Source: Syntrophomonas sp. UBA5314 (GTDB lineage: Bacteria; Bacillota; Syntrophomonadia; Syntrophomonadales; Syntrophomonadaceae). Taken from it: DNA of 64,000 nt. This document shows positions 50,900 to 60,460 of the stretch, piece after piece; positions within the stretch are counted from its first letter, which is position 1; every line of letters starts with the position of its first letter. The notes beneath the pieces were generated by a model. It saw only the letters and a program-made list of their open reading frames with translations. It was not told the DNA's origin and made no database searches. The stretch lies in contig DHRK01000019.1 in NCBI GenBank assembly GCA_002410325.1, positions 23,355 to 87,354 on the forward strand, written 5' to 3'. The position numbers and the translations under genes are program-made.

Positions 50900-52501
50900 A
50901 TGAAAGACCAAGTGAGTAAAATCGTTGAAAATTATCCGGCCAGTGTATTTAAAAACCGAAAGAATCATATTGTCATCGTTGACCATGACAGCGAGAGTCC
51001 CCAAACCATTACCGCCAACACCAGGACGATTCCCGGCATCATCACCAGCCGGGGCTGCTGCTACGCCGGGTGCAAGGGCGTGGTAATCGGCCCTATAAAA
51101 GATGCGGTAACCATAACCCACGGCCCCATCGGGTGTGGCTACTATAGCTGGGGGACCCGGCGCAACAAAGCCCGGTTGGACGAAGGCGAGGAAGATAACT
51201 TTTTGAATTATTGTTTCTCCACCGATTTGCAGGAAGGCGACATCGTTTTTGGCGGCGAGAAAAAACTAAAACAGGCCATTACCGAAGCAGTTTCCATCTT
51301 CGCGCCTAAAAACATCATGATCTGTTCCACCTGTCCGGTGGGGCTGATCGGCGATGATATCAAGGCGGTGGCCGCCTGGGCCCAAAAAGAATACGACATC
51401 CAGGTTCTGGCCTTCAGCTGCGAGGGCTATAAAGGGGTAACCCAGTCAGCCGGCCATCATATAGCCAACAATGAATTGATAAAACATGTAGTGGGAACCG
51501 GAGAGGGGGCGGTGGGTAAATACTCTATCAATCTGCTGGGCGAATATAATATTGGCGGTGATTCCTGGGAGATAGAGCGCGTCCTCACCAAAATCGGGTA
51601 TGAAATCGTCTCCGTGATGACCGGCAACGGTTCGGTAGAAAAGATCAAAAACGCCCATAAAGCAGACCTCAACCTGGTGCAGTGCTACCGTTCCATCAAC
51701 TACATTGCCGACATGGTACAGGCCAAATACGGTACTGATTGGCTTAAAGTAAACTTCATCGGGGTGCAGAGCTGTATTGAATCCCTGCGTGATTTGGCCG
51801 CCTACTTTGATGATCCCGCGCTCACCGCCCGCACCGAAGCAGTGATCGCCGAGGAAGTAGCCACGATAGCACCCCTTATCGAGCGGTATAAGCCTCTTTG
51901 CCAGGGCAAGACCGCGGCTCTCTACGTGGGCGGCTCCAGAGCCCTGCATTACCAGTATTTATTTGAAGATCTCGGTATGGAAACAGTATTGGCGGGGTTT
52001 GAATTCGCCCACCGGGATGACTACGAAGGACGCGAAGTTTTGCCCTTTATCAAAGAAGACGCGGACAGTAAAAACATTGAAACTCTGAATTTGGAGCCTG
52101 ACCAGCAGCACTACCGCCTGGTTCTGTCCCGGGAAAAATTTGACCAGTTAAAAGCCCGGATACCGTTAAACTACTTTGGCGGCATGATCAAGGTCATGAA
52201 AAATAACAGCGTGGTCATAGACGATATCAATCACTATGAAATCGACCAGTTTATCAAATTGTTAAAGCCGGATATATTCTGTGCTGGCATCAAAGAAAAA
52301 TACCAGATTCACAAAATGGGCATGTTCTCCAAGCAGCTCCATTCCTATGATTATACCGGGCCCTACGCCGGTTTCAAGGGTGCGGCCGCCTTTGCCCGGG
52401 ACATCGCCATGGGGCTCGGGGCACCGGTGTGGGACCTGGTGCAGCCGCCCTGGAAGACCCAGCCCATGCTGGAAGGCCGCTATATCAAGGAGGTGAGTTA
52501 A
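50900..52501 (+). CDS. nifD: Nitrogenase MoFe protein alpha chain NifD
   Basis: Catalytic subunit, 533 residues. P-cluster cysteines are near residues 53 (SRGCCYAGC), 79 (GPIGCGYYSW) and 145 (CSTCPVGLIGDD). FeMo-co ligands are Cys about 262 (NLVQCYRS) and His about 481 (KQLHSYDYTGPY). Catalytic Gln and His are in VTQSAGHHIAN. An extra ~50-residue segment near 375-430 matches the insertion of clostridial NifD. These marks point to a Mo enzyme of the anaerobe group rather than Vnf or Anf. The ATG follows GGAGG; an upstream TTG is unlikely. Confidence 0.96.
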   Translation: MKDQVSKIVENYPASVFKNRKNHIVIVDHDSESPQTITANTRTIPGIITSRGCCYAGCKGVVIGPIKDAVTITHGPIGCGYYSWGTRRNKARLDEGEEDNFLNYCFSTDLQEGDIVFGGEKKLKQAITEAVSIFAPKNIMICSTCPVGLIGDDIKAVAAWAQKEYDIQVLAFSCEGYKGVTQSAGHHIANNELIKHVVGTGEGAVGKYSINLLGEYNIGGDSWEIERVLTKIGYEIVSVMTGNGSVEKIKNAHKADLNLVQCYRSINYIADMVQAKYGTDWLKVNFIGVQSCIESLRDLAAYFDDPALTARTEAVIAEEVATIAPLIERYKPLCQGKTAALYVGGSRALHYQYLFEDLGMETVLAGFEFAHRDDYEGREVLPFIKEDADSKNIETLNLEPDQQHYRLVLSREKFDQLKARIPLNYFGGMIKVMKNNSVVIDDINHYEIDQFIKLLKPDIFCAGIKEKYQIHKMGMFSKQLHSYDYTGPYAGFKGAAAFARDIAMGLGAPVWDLVQPPWKTQPMLEGRYIKEVS

Positions 52502-53863
52502 ATGCTGGACCGCACTCCTTATGAATACGTAAACAGGAATAGCCTGGTAATAAACCCGGCGAAAACCTGCCAGCCGATCGGGGCTATGTACGCGGCCCTG
52601 GGCATCCATAGATGCCTGCCGCACAGCCACGGCTCCCAGGGCTGCTGCTCTTACCACCGGATGCACCTGTCCCGGCATTTTCGCGATCCGATCGCTGCTT
52701 CCACCAGTTCCTTTACTGAAGGAGCAGCGGTATTCGGCGGGGGGTCGAATTTAAAAACCGCTATCAAGAACATTTTCGCCATTTATGATCCGGATATCAT
52801 CGCGGTTCATACTACCTGTTTATCGGAGACGATTGGTGACGATATACCGGTCTATATCAATCAGGCCCAGGTTCCGGAGGGCAAGGCAGTAATTCATGCC
52901 AACACCCCCAGTTATGTCGGTTCGCATATCACCGGTTTTTCCAATATGGTAAAGGGCATGATCAAATACTTGAGCGTCAACAGCAACCGGCCCAATGAGA
53001 AGCTAAATATCATCCCCGGCTTTGTCAACCCGGGCGACATGCGGGAAATAAAGCGGATGCTCCAAACCATGTCCGTAAAGCATATTATGTTCCCTGATAC
53101 CAGCGGGGTTCTGGACGCTCCGTTAACCGGCCAATATAATATGTATCCCCCCGGCGGCACTAAAATCAAAGAAATTATAGACGCCGGCAATTCTGAGGCT
53201 ACCCTGGCCCTGGGCAGTTTTGCCTCCGGCGGCGCAGCCGATGAACTGAGGAAGAAAGCCAAAGTCCGGTCCATTATCCTGCCGGCCCCGATTGGCATCC
53301 GGGCGACGGATGAATTTCTGATGGCCGTGTCAAGAGTAAGCGGGCGGGAGATATCAGCCGCCCTGGAGGAAGAAAGAGGCCAAATCATTGACATTATGGT
53401 GGATCTGCACGACCAGTACCAGGGCAGGCAGGTGGCTATTTTTGGCGACCCCGATATAGTTATGAGTCTGACTGCTTTTACCCTGGAGCTGGGCATGATC
53501 CCCCGGTATGTACTTACCGGCACCCCGGGAGACGCCTTTGAAAGAGAAGTCGGCCAGATGCTGAATCAGGCCGGGATAGATGCCAGGGTCAAGGCCGGAG
53601 GAGATCTGTTCACCCTGCACCAGTGGATCAAGCAGGAAAGCGTTGATCTGCTTATAGGAACCACCTATGGCAAATACATCGCCCGGGCCGAGGACATTCC
53701 GCTGGTAAGAGTGGGTTTCCCGATTCTGGACCGGGGAGTTCATTCCTATCTTCCCATCGTCGGTTATAAGGGGGCTATGCGTTTACTGGAGTTGATCAGC
53801 AACACCCTGCTGGATAGGCAGGACCGCGACGCGCTCGATGAAGATCTGGAATTAATTATGTAA
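52502..53863 (+). CDS. nifK: Nitrogenase MoFe protein beta chain NifK
   Basis: Beta subunit, 453 residues, near the short length of clostridial NifK. P-cluster cysteines occur in AKTCQPIGAMY, HGSQGCCSYHR and HTTCLSETIGDD. The ATG follows AAGGAGG, immediately after nifD. A terminator-like hairpin lies between this gene and nifE, so nifE-N-B should be transcribed less than nifHDK. It is a clear paralogue of the NifK-like gene at 31889. Confidence 0.96.
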   Translation: MLDRTPYEYVNRNSLVINPAKTCQPIGAMYAALGIHRCLPHSHGSQGCCSYHRMHLSRHFRDPIAASTSSFTEGAAVFGGGSNLKTAIKNIFAIYDPDIIAVHTTCLSETIGDDIPVYINQAQVPEGKAVIHANTPSYVGSHITGFSNMVKGMIKYLSVNSNRPNEKLNIIPGFVNPGDMREIKRMLQTMSVKHIMFPDTSGVLDAPLTGQYNMYPPGGTKIKEIIDAGNSEATLALGSFASGGAADELRKKAKVRSIILPAPIGIRATDEFLMAVSRVSGREISAALEEERGQIIDIMVDLHDQYQGRQVAIFGDPDIVMSLTAFTLELGMIPRYVLTGTPGDAFEREVGQMLNQAGIDARVKAGGDLFTLHQWIKQESVDLLIGTTYGKYIARAEDIPLVRVGFPILDRGVHSYLPIVGYKGAMRLLELISNTLLDRQDRDALDEDLELIM

Positions 53864-53897
53864 GCAATATTTTTGAACACAAGATTTGGGTAAAGGC

Positions 53898-53924
53898 GCC
53901 TTTTCAGCTAAAGGGCTTTTTTTA
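53898..53924 (+). terminator. Attenuator between nifK and nifE
   Basis: GCCTTTT pairs with AAAGGGC (7 bp, one G-U) around CAGCT and is followed by seven T. It lies 35 bp after the nifK stop. It can reduce transcription into nifENB without ending the operon. Confidence 0.7.
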
Positions 53925-53962
53925 TTGGAACCCTATAGGTTTTCAGGAAGAGGGTGATGTAT

Positions 53963-55312
53963 ATGGCGATCAATAAAGCAGATTTTTCCTTGATTAAGGA
54001 ACGGCGGAATTCTATTCACAGCAAGGGGAAAAACCCGCTGCCCATCAACTGCCAGACCGACAGCGTAGCGGGTTGCGTGAGCCAACGGGCCTGCGTATAC
54101 TGCGGCGCCCGGGTGGTCTTAAACCCCATCACCGATGCGGTCCACCTGGTTCACGGCCCCATCGGTTGCGCCAGCTACACCTGGGACATCCGGGGCAGCC
54201 TCAGCAGCGGCGCCGATTTATTTCGCCACAGTTTCTCTACCGATCTCCGGGAAGAGGATATCATCTTTGGCGGAGAAGCGAAATTGATCCGCTGCATCGA
54301 TGAGTTGTTCAAACTCTACCGTCCCCCGGTGATGCTGATATACTCCACGTGTATCGTGGGGGTTATCGGAGATGACCTGGAAGCGGTTTGCCGGAATGCT
54401 TCCGAGCGCCATGGCATTCCGATTATTCCGGTCCAGTCTTCAGGTTTTGCCGGCAACAAATCGGACGGCTACCGGGCCGCCTGTGAGGTGTTGCTTCGTA
54501 TTATCGGCGGGAGCGAGCCTTACTCCCATAAACCGTATCATTTAAACTACCTGGGCGACTATAACCTGGCCGGAGAGGCCTGGATTATCCGCAACTACCT
54601 GGAAGAGATAGGGATCAAAGTAAATGTGTCATTTACCGGCGATTCACGTTATGACACCCTGCTTACCGCGCCCACGGCATCGCTTAATATAGTGCAGTGC
54701 GCCGGCTCGATGGGCTATCTGGCCAAACGGATGGCCGAAATCTACGGTATTCCCTTTCTCAATATTTCATTTTTAGGTCTGGCCGATACCAAAGAATCCC
54801 TGCGGCGCATCGCTTATTTTTATAACAACCCCCTTTTTAACGAGCGGTGTGAAAAGCTGATCCACCGCGAAATGGCCCGGCACGCCCCGGTAGTTTATCA
54901 ATTCAGGCGTCATCTGGCGGGAAAGAAAGCCGCCGTTTTCGTGGGCGGAGGTTTTAAAGCCATATCCCTCATTAAACAATTTCGCGAGCTGGGTATGGAA
55001 GTAGTAATGGTAGGAACCCAAACCGGACGTCAGGAGGAATATGAAACCATCAACGAACTGGTGGCCGAAGGCACCGTGGTGCTGGATGACGCCAATCCTT
55101 CCGAACTGGAGCGCTTTATGCTGGAACAGGGAGCCGATCTCCTGGTGGGAGGGGTTAAGGAGCGGCCCCTGGCCTATAAATTGGGATTGGCTTTCATCGA
55201 TCACAACCATGAGCGCAAGCATCCTTTAAGCGGTTTTGTGGGAGCGGCCAATTTCGCCTGTGAGGTCTACCAAACCGTTTGCTCCCCGGTTTGGAATTAT
55301 GTGGACAAATAG
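53963..55312 (+). CDS. nifE: FeMo-cofactor scaffold NifE
   Basis: Alpha-like half of the NifEN scaffold, where the NifB product is matured with Mo and homocitrate. 449 residues. Cysteines in CVYCGARV, GPIGCASYTW and YSTCIVGVIGDD parallel the P-cluster sites; the L-cluster Cys is in NIVQCAGSMGY. The cofactor His of NifD is replaced, as in known NifE, by DHNHERK. The ATG after GAGGG is used. Confidence 0.94.
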   Translation: MAINKADFSLIKERRNSIHSKGKNPLPINCQTDSVAGCVSQRACVYCGARVVLNPITDAVHLVHGPIGCASYTWDIRGSLSSGADLFRHSFSTDLREEDIIFGGEAKLIRCIDELFKLYRPPVMLIYSTCIVGVIGDDLEAVCRNASERHGIPIIPVQSSGFAGNKSDGYRAACEVLLRIIGGSEPYSHKPYHLNYLGDYNLAGEAWIIRNYLEEIGIKVNVSFTGDSRYDTLLTAPTASLNIVQCAGSMGYLAKRMAEIYGIPFLNISFLGLADTKESLRRIAYFYNNPLFNERCEKLIHREMARHAPVVYQFRRHLAGKKAAVFVGGGFKAISLIKQFRELGMEVVMVGTQTGRQEEYETINELVAEGTVVLDDANPSELERFMLEQGADLLVGGVKERPLAYKLGLAFIDHNHERKHPLSGFVGAANFACEVYQTVCSPVWNYVDK

Positions 55313-55369
55313 CCGCCGGCCCGGTATACACAGGTCCGGGCCAATCTCTCTTAACAGGAGGTGGTCGTT

Positions 55370-56761
55370 ATGAATGCAGATACAAAAACCGCGCGCAGCG
55401 TAAGTGAAAATCCCTGCCGGATGTGCATGCCTATGGGAGGCATCCTGCCCTTTAAGGGCATAGAGAACGCCATGCTGATCATACACGGTTCGCAGGGCTG
55501 TGCCACGTACATGCGCCGCCATATGGCTGAACATTTCAACGAGCCGATCGATGTGGCTTCCAGTTCTATTACTGAGCAGGGAACTATCTACGGGGGTGAA
55601 GTCAATCTAAAGCAAGGCCTGAAAAACCTTATCAAATTATATGAGCCTGAAGTGGTGGGAATCTTGAGCACTTGTCTGGCGGAAACCATCGGTGAGGATA
55701 TCGCCCGGATCACGTCGGCATTCGTCAAGGAACAGACCGGAAGCTCCCTGCCCAGGCTGATCCCGGTTTCCAGTCCGGGCTACGGGGGTTCGCTTACCGA
55801 AGGCTATTTTCAAGCCCTGTACAGCATTGTGGAAAACGTGAGCCAGGAGTCCCCGCCGCACCACGGAATAAATGTGATCGTGCCCCATATCAGCCCGGCC
55901 GATACGAGAGAGATAAAACGTATTCTGGATGTAATGGGGGCGCCTTATACCCTGTTGCCCGACCTATCCGACACCCTTGACAGCCCGTATTCCAAGGTAT
56001 ACAAGAGAATCCCCCCGGGAGGCACGCCCCTGGCTTCCATTGAAGCTATGGCCGGAGCCCAGGCTACCATTGAGTTCGGGGAAACGCTTCCTGACGGGCT
56101 TTCCCCGGGGAAATACCTGCGGGACCAATTTGGAGTTTCTTTATACAGGCTTCCCCTGCCTATGGGAATCGCAGCCTGTGATAAGTTCTTAGAACTTTTG
56201 AAAACCCTGACCGGGAATCCGGTTCCCGAGGCTTTAAAGAAAGAACGGGGAAGGCTGCAGGATGCCATGATCGACTCCCATAAATACAACCGGGAAGGAA
56301 AAGCGGCCGTATTCGGCGAACCGGAAACGGTTTACGGCATCAGCCGGGTTTTGCTGGAAAACGGCGTGACTCCGGCCATCATCGCCACCGGGAGCAGCAA
56401 CCCTTCTCTAAAAGGCCTGGTGGAAGGCCTGAGCCATAGTGATGAAGCGGAGCCATTCATTTTGCTGGACACTGATTTTGCAGAACTTCGCCGCTATTGT
56501 GCCGCAAAAGAGGTCAACCTGGCTATCGGCAATTCCGACGGGCGCTTTCTCACCGAAAAGGAAGGCCTACCCCTGGTGCGAGTGGGCTATCCCATCCATG
56601 ACCGGATAGGCGGCCAGCGCATTCTATCCGTCGGCTATACCGGCACGGTCATGCTGCTGGATCAGATTACCAATACCTTGTTAGCGAACAAGTTAAACCA
56701 TTACCGGAACGACCTGTATCAGGAGTTTTACCGATCCGCCGGCGCGGGTCAGTTTGAATAG
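55370..56761 (+). CDS. nifN: FeMo-cofactor scaffold NifN
   Basis: Beta-like half of NifEN, 463 residues. CRMCMPMGG, HGSQGCATYMRR and LSTCLAETIGED mark it; it resembles NifK but is clearly diverged. The ATG follows AGGAGG. It overlaps an upstream extension of nifB, and nifB's own ATG lies 16 bp after its stop. Together with NifE and NifB it suffices, with Mo and homocitrate, to build FeMo-co. Confidence 0.94.
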   Translation: MNADTKTARSVSENPCRMCMPMGGILPFKGIENAMLIIHGSQGCATYMRRHMAEHFNEPIDVASSSITEQGTIYGGEVNLKQGLKNLIKLYEPEVVGILSTCLAETIGEDIARITSAFVKEQTGSSLPRLIPVSSPGYGGSLTEGYFQALYSIVENVSQESPPHHGINVIVPHISPADTREIKRILDVMGAPYTLLPDLSDTLDSPYSKVYKRIPPGGTPLASIEAMAGAQATIEFGETLPDGLSPGKYLRDQFGVSLYRLPLPMGIAACDKFLELLKTLTGNPVPEALKKERGRLQDAMIDSHKYNREGKAAVFGEPETVYGISRVLLENGVTPAIIATGSSNPSLKGLVEGLSHSDEAEPFILLDTDFAELRRYCAAKEVNLAIGNSDGRFLTEKEGLPLVRVGYPIHDRIGGQRILSVGYTGTVMLLDQITNTLLANKLNHYRNDLYQEFYRSAGAGQFE

Positions 56762-56777
56762 CCGGGAGGAATTTATC

Positions 56778-57635
56778 ATGAAGAATTATCTAGATATCAA
56801 CCGGAATCATCCCTGTTTTTCCCCTGGAGCAGCCCCTAAGCAGGCCCGGATTCATCTGCCGGTAGCCAAACGCTGCAATATCAGCTGCAACTACTGCAAC
56901 CGTAAATATGATTGCTTAAACGAAAGCCGTCCCGGAGTGGCCAGCGAAATCATAAGCCCGCGGGAAGGCCTGGAGCGCTTCCAGCATTACCGGAAACATC
57001 TTCCCCATCTAAGTGTGGTAGGCATTGCCGGTCCCGGCGACGCCCTGGCTGATTGGGAGGAAAGCCGGCAGACCATGAGCTTGATCCGCCAGTATGATCC
57101 CCGGGTCATCTTGTGTCTATCCACCAACGGGCTCAAGCTTCCCAAGCTGGCGGCCGGAATTTTAGCGCTGGAGGTCAGCCATGTTACGGTAACGGTTAAT
57201 ACCCTTAATCCGGAAACCGGGGCTAAAATATATCGTTACGTAAATTATGAGGGGAAGAGATATTATGATCGGGAAGGAGCCAGGATCCTGCTTGAAAACC
57301 AATTGTCCGGCATCCGCTTTCTAACCCAAAATGGAGTAATAGTCAAAATAAACACGGTTATGATCCCCGGCATCAATGATCAGGAAATCCCCGACCTGGT
57401 TCGCCAAATGAAGGAATTGGGGGTTTACATCAGCAATATCATGCCCCTGATTCCCGTGCCAGGAAGTCTATTTGAAAATATGAACCCGACCGATCCACGC
57501 GAATTGTCAATGATGCGCCACAGTTGCCAAAACGATCTACGCCAGATGTTTCACTGCCAGCAATGCCGGGCTGACGCGGTAGGGCTGTTGAACAGCCGCC
57601 CGGGCTGCGCCAAAGCCGGCCAACAGGCGGGTTAG
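56778..57635 (+). CDS. nifB: FeMo-co precursor synthase NifB
   Basis: Radical SAM enzyme that fuses two [4Fe-4S] clusters with a carbide from SAM to form NifB-co. 285 residues. Signature NHPCFSPGA, the cluster motif CNISCNYCNRKYDC (CX3CX2C), NESRPGV and GIAGPGDAL. Short form with no C-terminal NifX domain, as in many archaea and clostridia. The ATG follows GGGAGGA. Confidence 0.95.
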   Translation: MKNYLDINRNHPCFSPGAAPKQARIHLPVAKRCNISCNYCNRKYDCLNESRPGVASEIISPREGLERFQHYRKHLPHLSVVGIAGPGDALADWEESRQTMSLIRQYDPRVILCLSTNGLKLPKLAAGILALEVSHVTVTVNTLNPETGAKIYRYVNYEGKRYYDREGARILLENQLSGIRFLTQNGVIVKINTVMIPGINDQEIPDLVRQMKELGVYISNIMPLIPVPGSLFENMNPTDPRELSMMRHSCQNDLRQMFHCQQCRADAVGLLNSRPGCAKAGQQAG

Positions 57636-57650
57636 AAGGGGGTTGGGACC

Positions 57651-58259
57651 ATGGAAATAGCTGTATTGGTGGGTCCCCAGGGGGAAACCGCACCCATTCA
57701 AACGCCTGGCGAAATTCAGGTTTATCAATACACCTGCAACAGCTGGGAGATATGCCGCAGCATGCCTTTTGCCCTTGAGCCGGCCGGGGGGTTGCCTGGT
57801 ATGAGGGCCTACCTGCAAACGGTCATCGAATTTCTGGGAGAATGCCGTATTTTTGTAGGGTGCTCGGTCACCGGCGTGCCCTTTTTCGAGCTGGAAAAAG
57901 CGGGATTTACCACCTGGGAAATTATCGGCCATCCTCTTGATTTCCTGGACGGCATACTTAAAGCACAAGATGCAGCAGCAAGTACCGCCCCGGTCCAGGC
58001 TTCGGCCAGCCTCCCCGAACTAAAGGAGACAGCCCCGGGCTGCTATTCAATATCCCTGAAAGAAATTCAAAACTGCAGCGGGTTCATTTCATCCAAGCAG
58101 GTTTTGCTGCCGATTTTGTCCAGGCACCAATTCCATACCCTGGAGGTTATCTGCTCACATGTTCCGCCCTGGCTGGAGGTAAAAATTTTGAGCGGCGAAA
58201 TTGACGCCGTCATTGAGAAAATCTCCCCCCAGGAGGCGAAAATAATCATAAAGCATTAG
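57651..58259 (+). CDS. AnfO-family nitrogenase accessory protein
   Basis: Protein of 202 residues resembling AnfO, an accessory protein named from iron-only nitrogenase operons. The opening MEIAVLVGPQGETAPI and FVGCSVTGVPFFELEKAGF fit the family. Here it follows nifB in a molybdenum nif operon with no anfG or vnfG gene in the window. Its job is not established; a role in cofactor or assembly handling is likely from location. It may have been named too narrowly for Fe-only systems. It ends the nif operon. Confidence 0.8.
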   Translation: MEIAVLVGPQGETAPIQTPGEIQVYQYTCNSWEICRSMPFALEPAGGLPGMRAYLQTVIEFLGECRIFVGCSVTGVPFFELEKAGFTTWEIIGHPLDFLDGILKAQDAAASTAPVQASASLPELKETAPGCYSISLKEIQNCSGFISSKQVLLPILSRHQFHTLEVICSHVPPWLEVKILSGEIDAVIEKISPQEAKIIIKH

Positions 58260-58320
58260 TTTTTCAGGAATCCCGTGTACCATCGACATTAAGTTTAAAA
58301 AAGCTTCTTCCCCCAGAACA

Positions 58321-59700
58321 CTATTTTAAAAGATATTTTTTAATATACTTATGGCCCTCTTTGTAAGGGGGATATTTCAAGTTCATATCAAAGCCAAAGC
58401 CTTTTTCTAAAACGGCTTTTTGGTATGAAAAAGCCTCAAAGCTGTGCCGACCGTGATAACTGCCTATGCCACTGGCGCCCCTTCCGCCAAAAGGCAGGTG
58501 ATGGTTGACCGCATGACTCAAAGTATCGTTGATGCAGCCCCCGCCAAAAGGAATCTTTCTGATCAGATGCCGGACTGTTTGCCTGTCCGTGGAAAACAAA
58601 TAAAAGGCCAGGGGATTCGGGTTCAGGGCGATGATGCTTTCTATGTCCTCCAGGCTGGAATATTCAACAACCGGCAGTATGGGGCCAAAGATTTCCTCCT
58701 GCAGCAAAGGCATATTCATATCCGAAACCTCTATGATGGTAGGCTCAATATAAAGGTCATTCTCACTGAAGTTGCCGCCAACAATAGTTCGGCCTGCATT
58801 CAGATAACCGATGAGCCGGTTGAAATGGGCTCTGTTTATGATTCTCCCCAAATCGGGACTCTCTTGCGGGTTTTCGGTAAAAAACGCTTTCAGCCAAATC
58901 TTAAAAGCGGCATACAGCCTCTCTTTGATTTCCTTATGAACAATCAAATAATCCGGAGCTATACAGGTTTGTCCCGCATTGGTAAACTTGCCCCATAGAA
59001 TCCTTTTGGCGGTAACGTCGATGTTTACATCCTTATCCACAATGCAGGGACTTTTCCCACCCAGCTCCAAGGTCACAGAGCTTAGATTCCGGGCCGCTTT
59101 TTCCATAACGATTTTGCCCACCCGGGGGCTGCCGGTAAAGAATATCTTGTCAAAGTTCTGTTCCAACAGATATTTGCCGGTCTCTTCATCTCCCTCAATT
59201 ACAGCAATATAACTGCTGTCGAAGGTATGGCCGATGAGGTTTTTCACAATATTCTCCGATGCTTTGGCGTATTCGGACGGTTTGACGACGCAGCAATTTC
59301 CCGCCGCGATAGCGCCAATCAGAGGGATCAACGTTAATTGAATAGGATAATTCCATGGACTGATAATCAAAGACACCCCGTAAGGTTCTGCAATAATATA
59401 GCTTCGGGCGGGAAAAACCAGCCAGGGAGATTTGGTTTTTTGAGGTTTTACCCACTTCTTTAAATTTTTCATGGCAAAATTGATTTCATTGATGGCCATA
59501 CCAAGCTCTGCTGTATAGGACTCCAGGAGAGGCTTCCGGAGATCATTTTGTAAAGCGTTGATGATCTCCTCTTCGCTGGCTATCAGAGCGGTTTTGAGCT
59601 TTATTAACGCTTCCCGCCGAAAATTTATGTCCAAAGTTTTTCCCGTGGCAAAAAACTCTCTTTGACTGTTTAAAATTTTCTTAATCTCCTCTTCAAACAT
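58321..59700 (-). CDS. Class 3-like aldehyde dehydrogenase
   Basis: NAD(P)-dependent aldehyde dehydrogenase of 459 residues. Catalytic Cys in NAGQTCIAPDY, general-base Glu in VTLELGGKSP, nucleotide site FTGSPRVGK and the family FGPILPV. Length and C-terminus (LPFGGRGASGIGSYHG) match the class 3/fatty-aldehyde group (YwdH-like) rather than CoA-acylating enzymes. GGGGTGA precedes the ATG. It is convergent with the nif operon and probably unrelated to it. It would oxidise medium- or long-chain aldehydes. Confidence 0.9.
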   Translation of the reverse strand: MFEEEIKKILNSQREFFATGKTLDINFRREALIKLKTALIASEEEIINALQNDLRKPLLESYTAELGMAINEINFAMKNLKKWVKPQKTKSPWLVFPARSYIIAEPYGVSLIISPWNYPIQLTLIPLIGAIAAGNCCVVKPSEYAKASENIVKNLIGHTFDSSYIAVIEGDEETGKYLLEQNFDKIFFTGSPRVGKIVMEKAARNLSSVTLELGGKSPCIVDKDVNIDVTAKRILWGKFTNAGQTCIAPDYLIVHKEIKERLYAAFKIWLKAFFTENPQESPDLGRIINRAHFNRLIGYLNAGRTIVGGNFSENDLYIEPTIIEVSDMNMPLLQEEIFGPILPVVEYSSLEDIESIIALNPNPLAFYLFSTDRQTVRHLIRKIPFGGGCINDTLSHAVNHHLPFGGRGASGIGSYHGRHSFEAFSYQKAVLEKGFGFDMNLKYPPYKEGHKYIKKYLLK

Positions 59701-59905
59701 AGCTCACCCCGCCTTTTCCTTTGATATGGCGATGAAACCCCTCGCCGATGCCACCGGGCAAAATCATTGCTACCATCATCATCTTACTGTGCTGGTATCT
59801 TTTTGTAAAATAATAATAACCAAATCTATTCTTTACGATGGGCAGTCTTATTATTGTAAGGGTTACTAACCGGTTAGCCTTATACTTCGATTAGGGAGGC
59901 AGCGT

Positions 59906-60460
59906 ATGGTTCCTGCAGACATGGATAAGGTTAAAAAGGCATGCCAAGGCGGCCATGAAGCCTTTTCCGATCTTATCCAGGAAAGAAAGGCTGATATTTA
60001 TAAAATTGCCTATACCTACATGAAGAGTCAGGATGATGCCCTGGACGTGGTGCATGAGGTCGTATACAAGGCGCTCATTTCGGTAGCCAAGCTGAAAATT
60101 CCGGAGTCTTTTAACACCTGGCTGATCAGAATTACGGTCAACTGCTGTATTGACAGCTTGAAAAGGAGCCGAAAGCTGGCCAGGTTTGAAGAAGCCTGCA
60201 ACTACCCGGAAGAAGCGGAGCAAGCAGACGCCTTTGACGACCATGCCAGTTTAATTTCCGGCATCGATCTGTTCAATGCCATCGATAAGCTCAATTCGGA
60301 CCAGAGGACCATTGTGGTCCTGAAGTACTACCAGGACCTGACTCTGGCCCAGATCGCCGAGATACTGGCTTGCCCGCTGGGAACGGTCAAGACCCGCTTG
60401 AACAAGGCATTGAGCTTGTTAAGAACCGATCTGAAGGAGGGCTACAATGAGAGCGTATAA
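59906..60460 (+). CDS. ECF-type RNA polymerase sigma factor
   Basis: Extracytoplasmic-function sigma factor of 184 residues. Region 2 (AFSDLIQERKADIYKIAYTYM to RITVNCCIDSLKR) and region 4 (LNSDQRTIVVLKYYQDLT with AEILACPLGTVKTRLNKAL) are clear. It overlaps the DUF4179 gene by 14 bp, which makes that protein its likely anti-sigma partner. GGGAGG precedes the ATG. The pair belongs to the SigV/SigW-like stress group by content. Confidence 0.9.
   Translation: MVPADMDKVKKACQGGHEAFSDLIQERKADIYKIAYTYMKSQDDALDVVHEVVYKALISVAKLKIPESFNTWLIRITVNCCIDSLKRSRKLARFEEACNYPEEAEQADAFDDHASLISGIDLFNAIDKLNSDQRTIVVLKYYQDLTLAQIAEILACPLGTVKTRLNKALSLLRTDLKEGYNESV

Noticed and set aside
29899..59890. Shared string CTTATACTTCGA at about 29899 and 59879
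   Set aside because: Only 12 bp and in different contexts (beyond the permease start and before the ECF gene); chance or a weak shared promoter box cannot be told apart.
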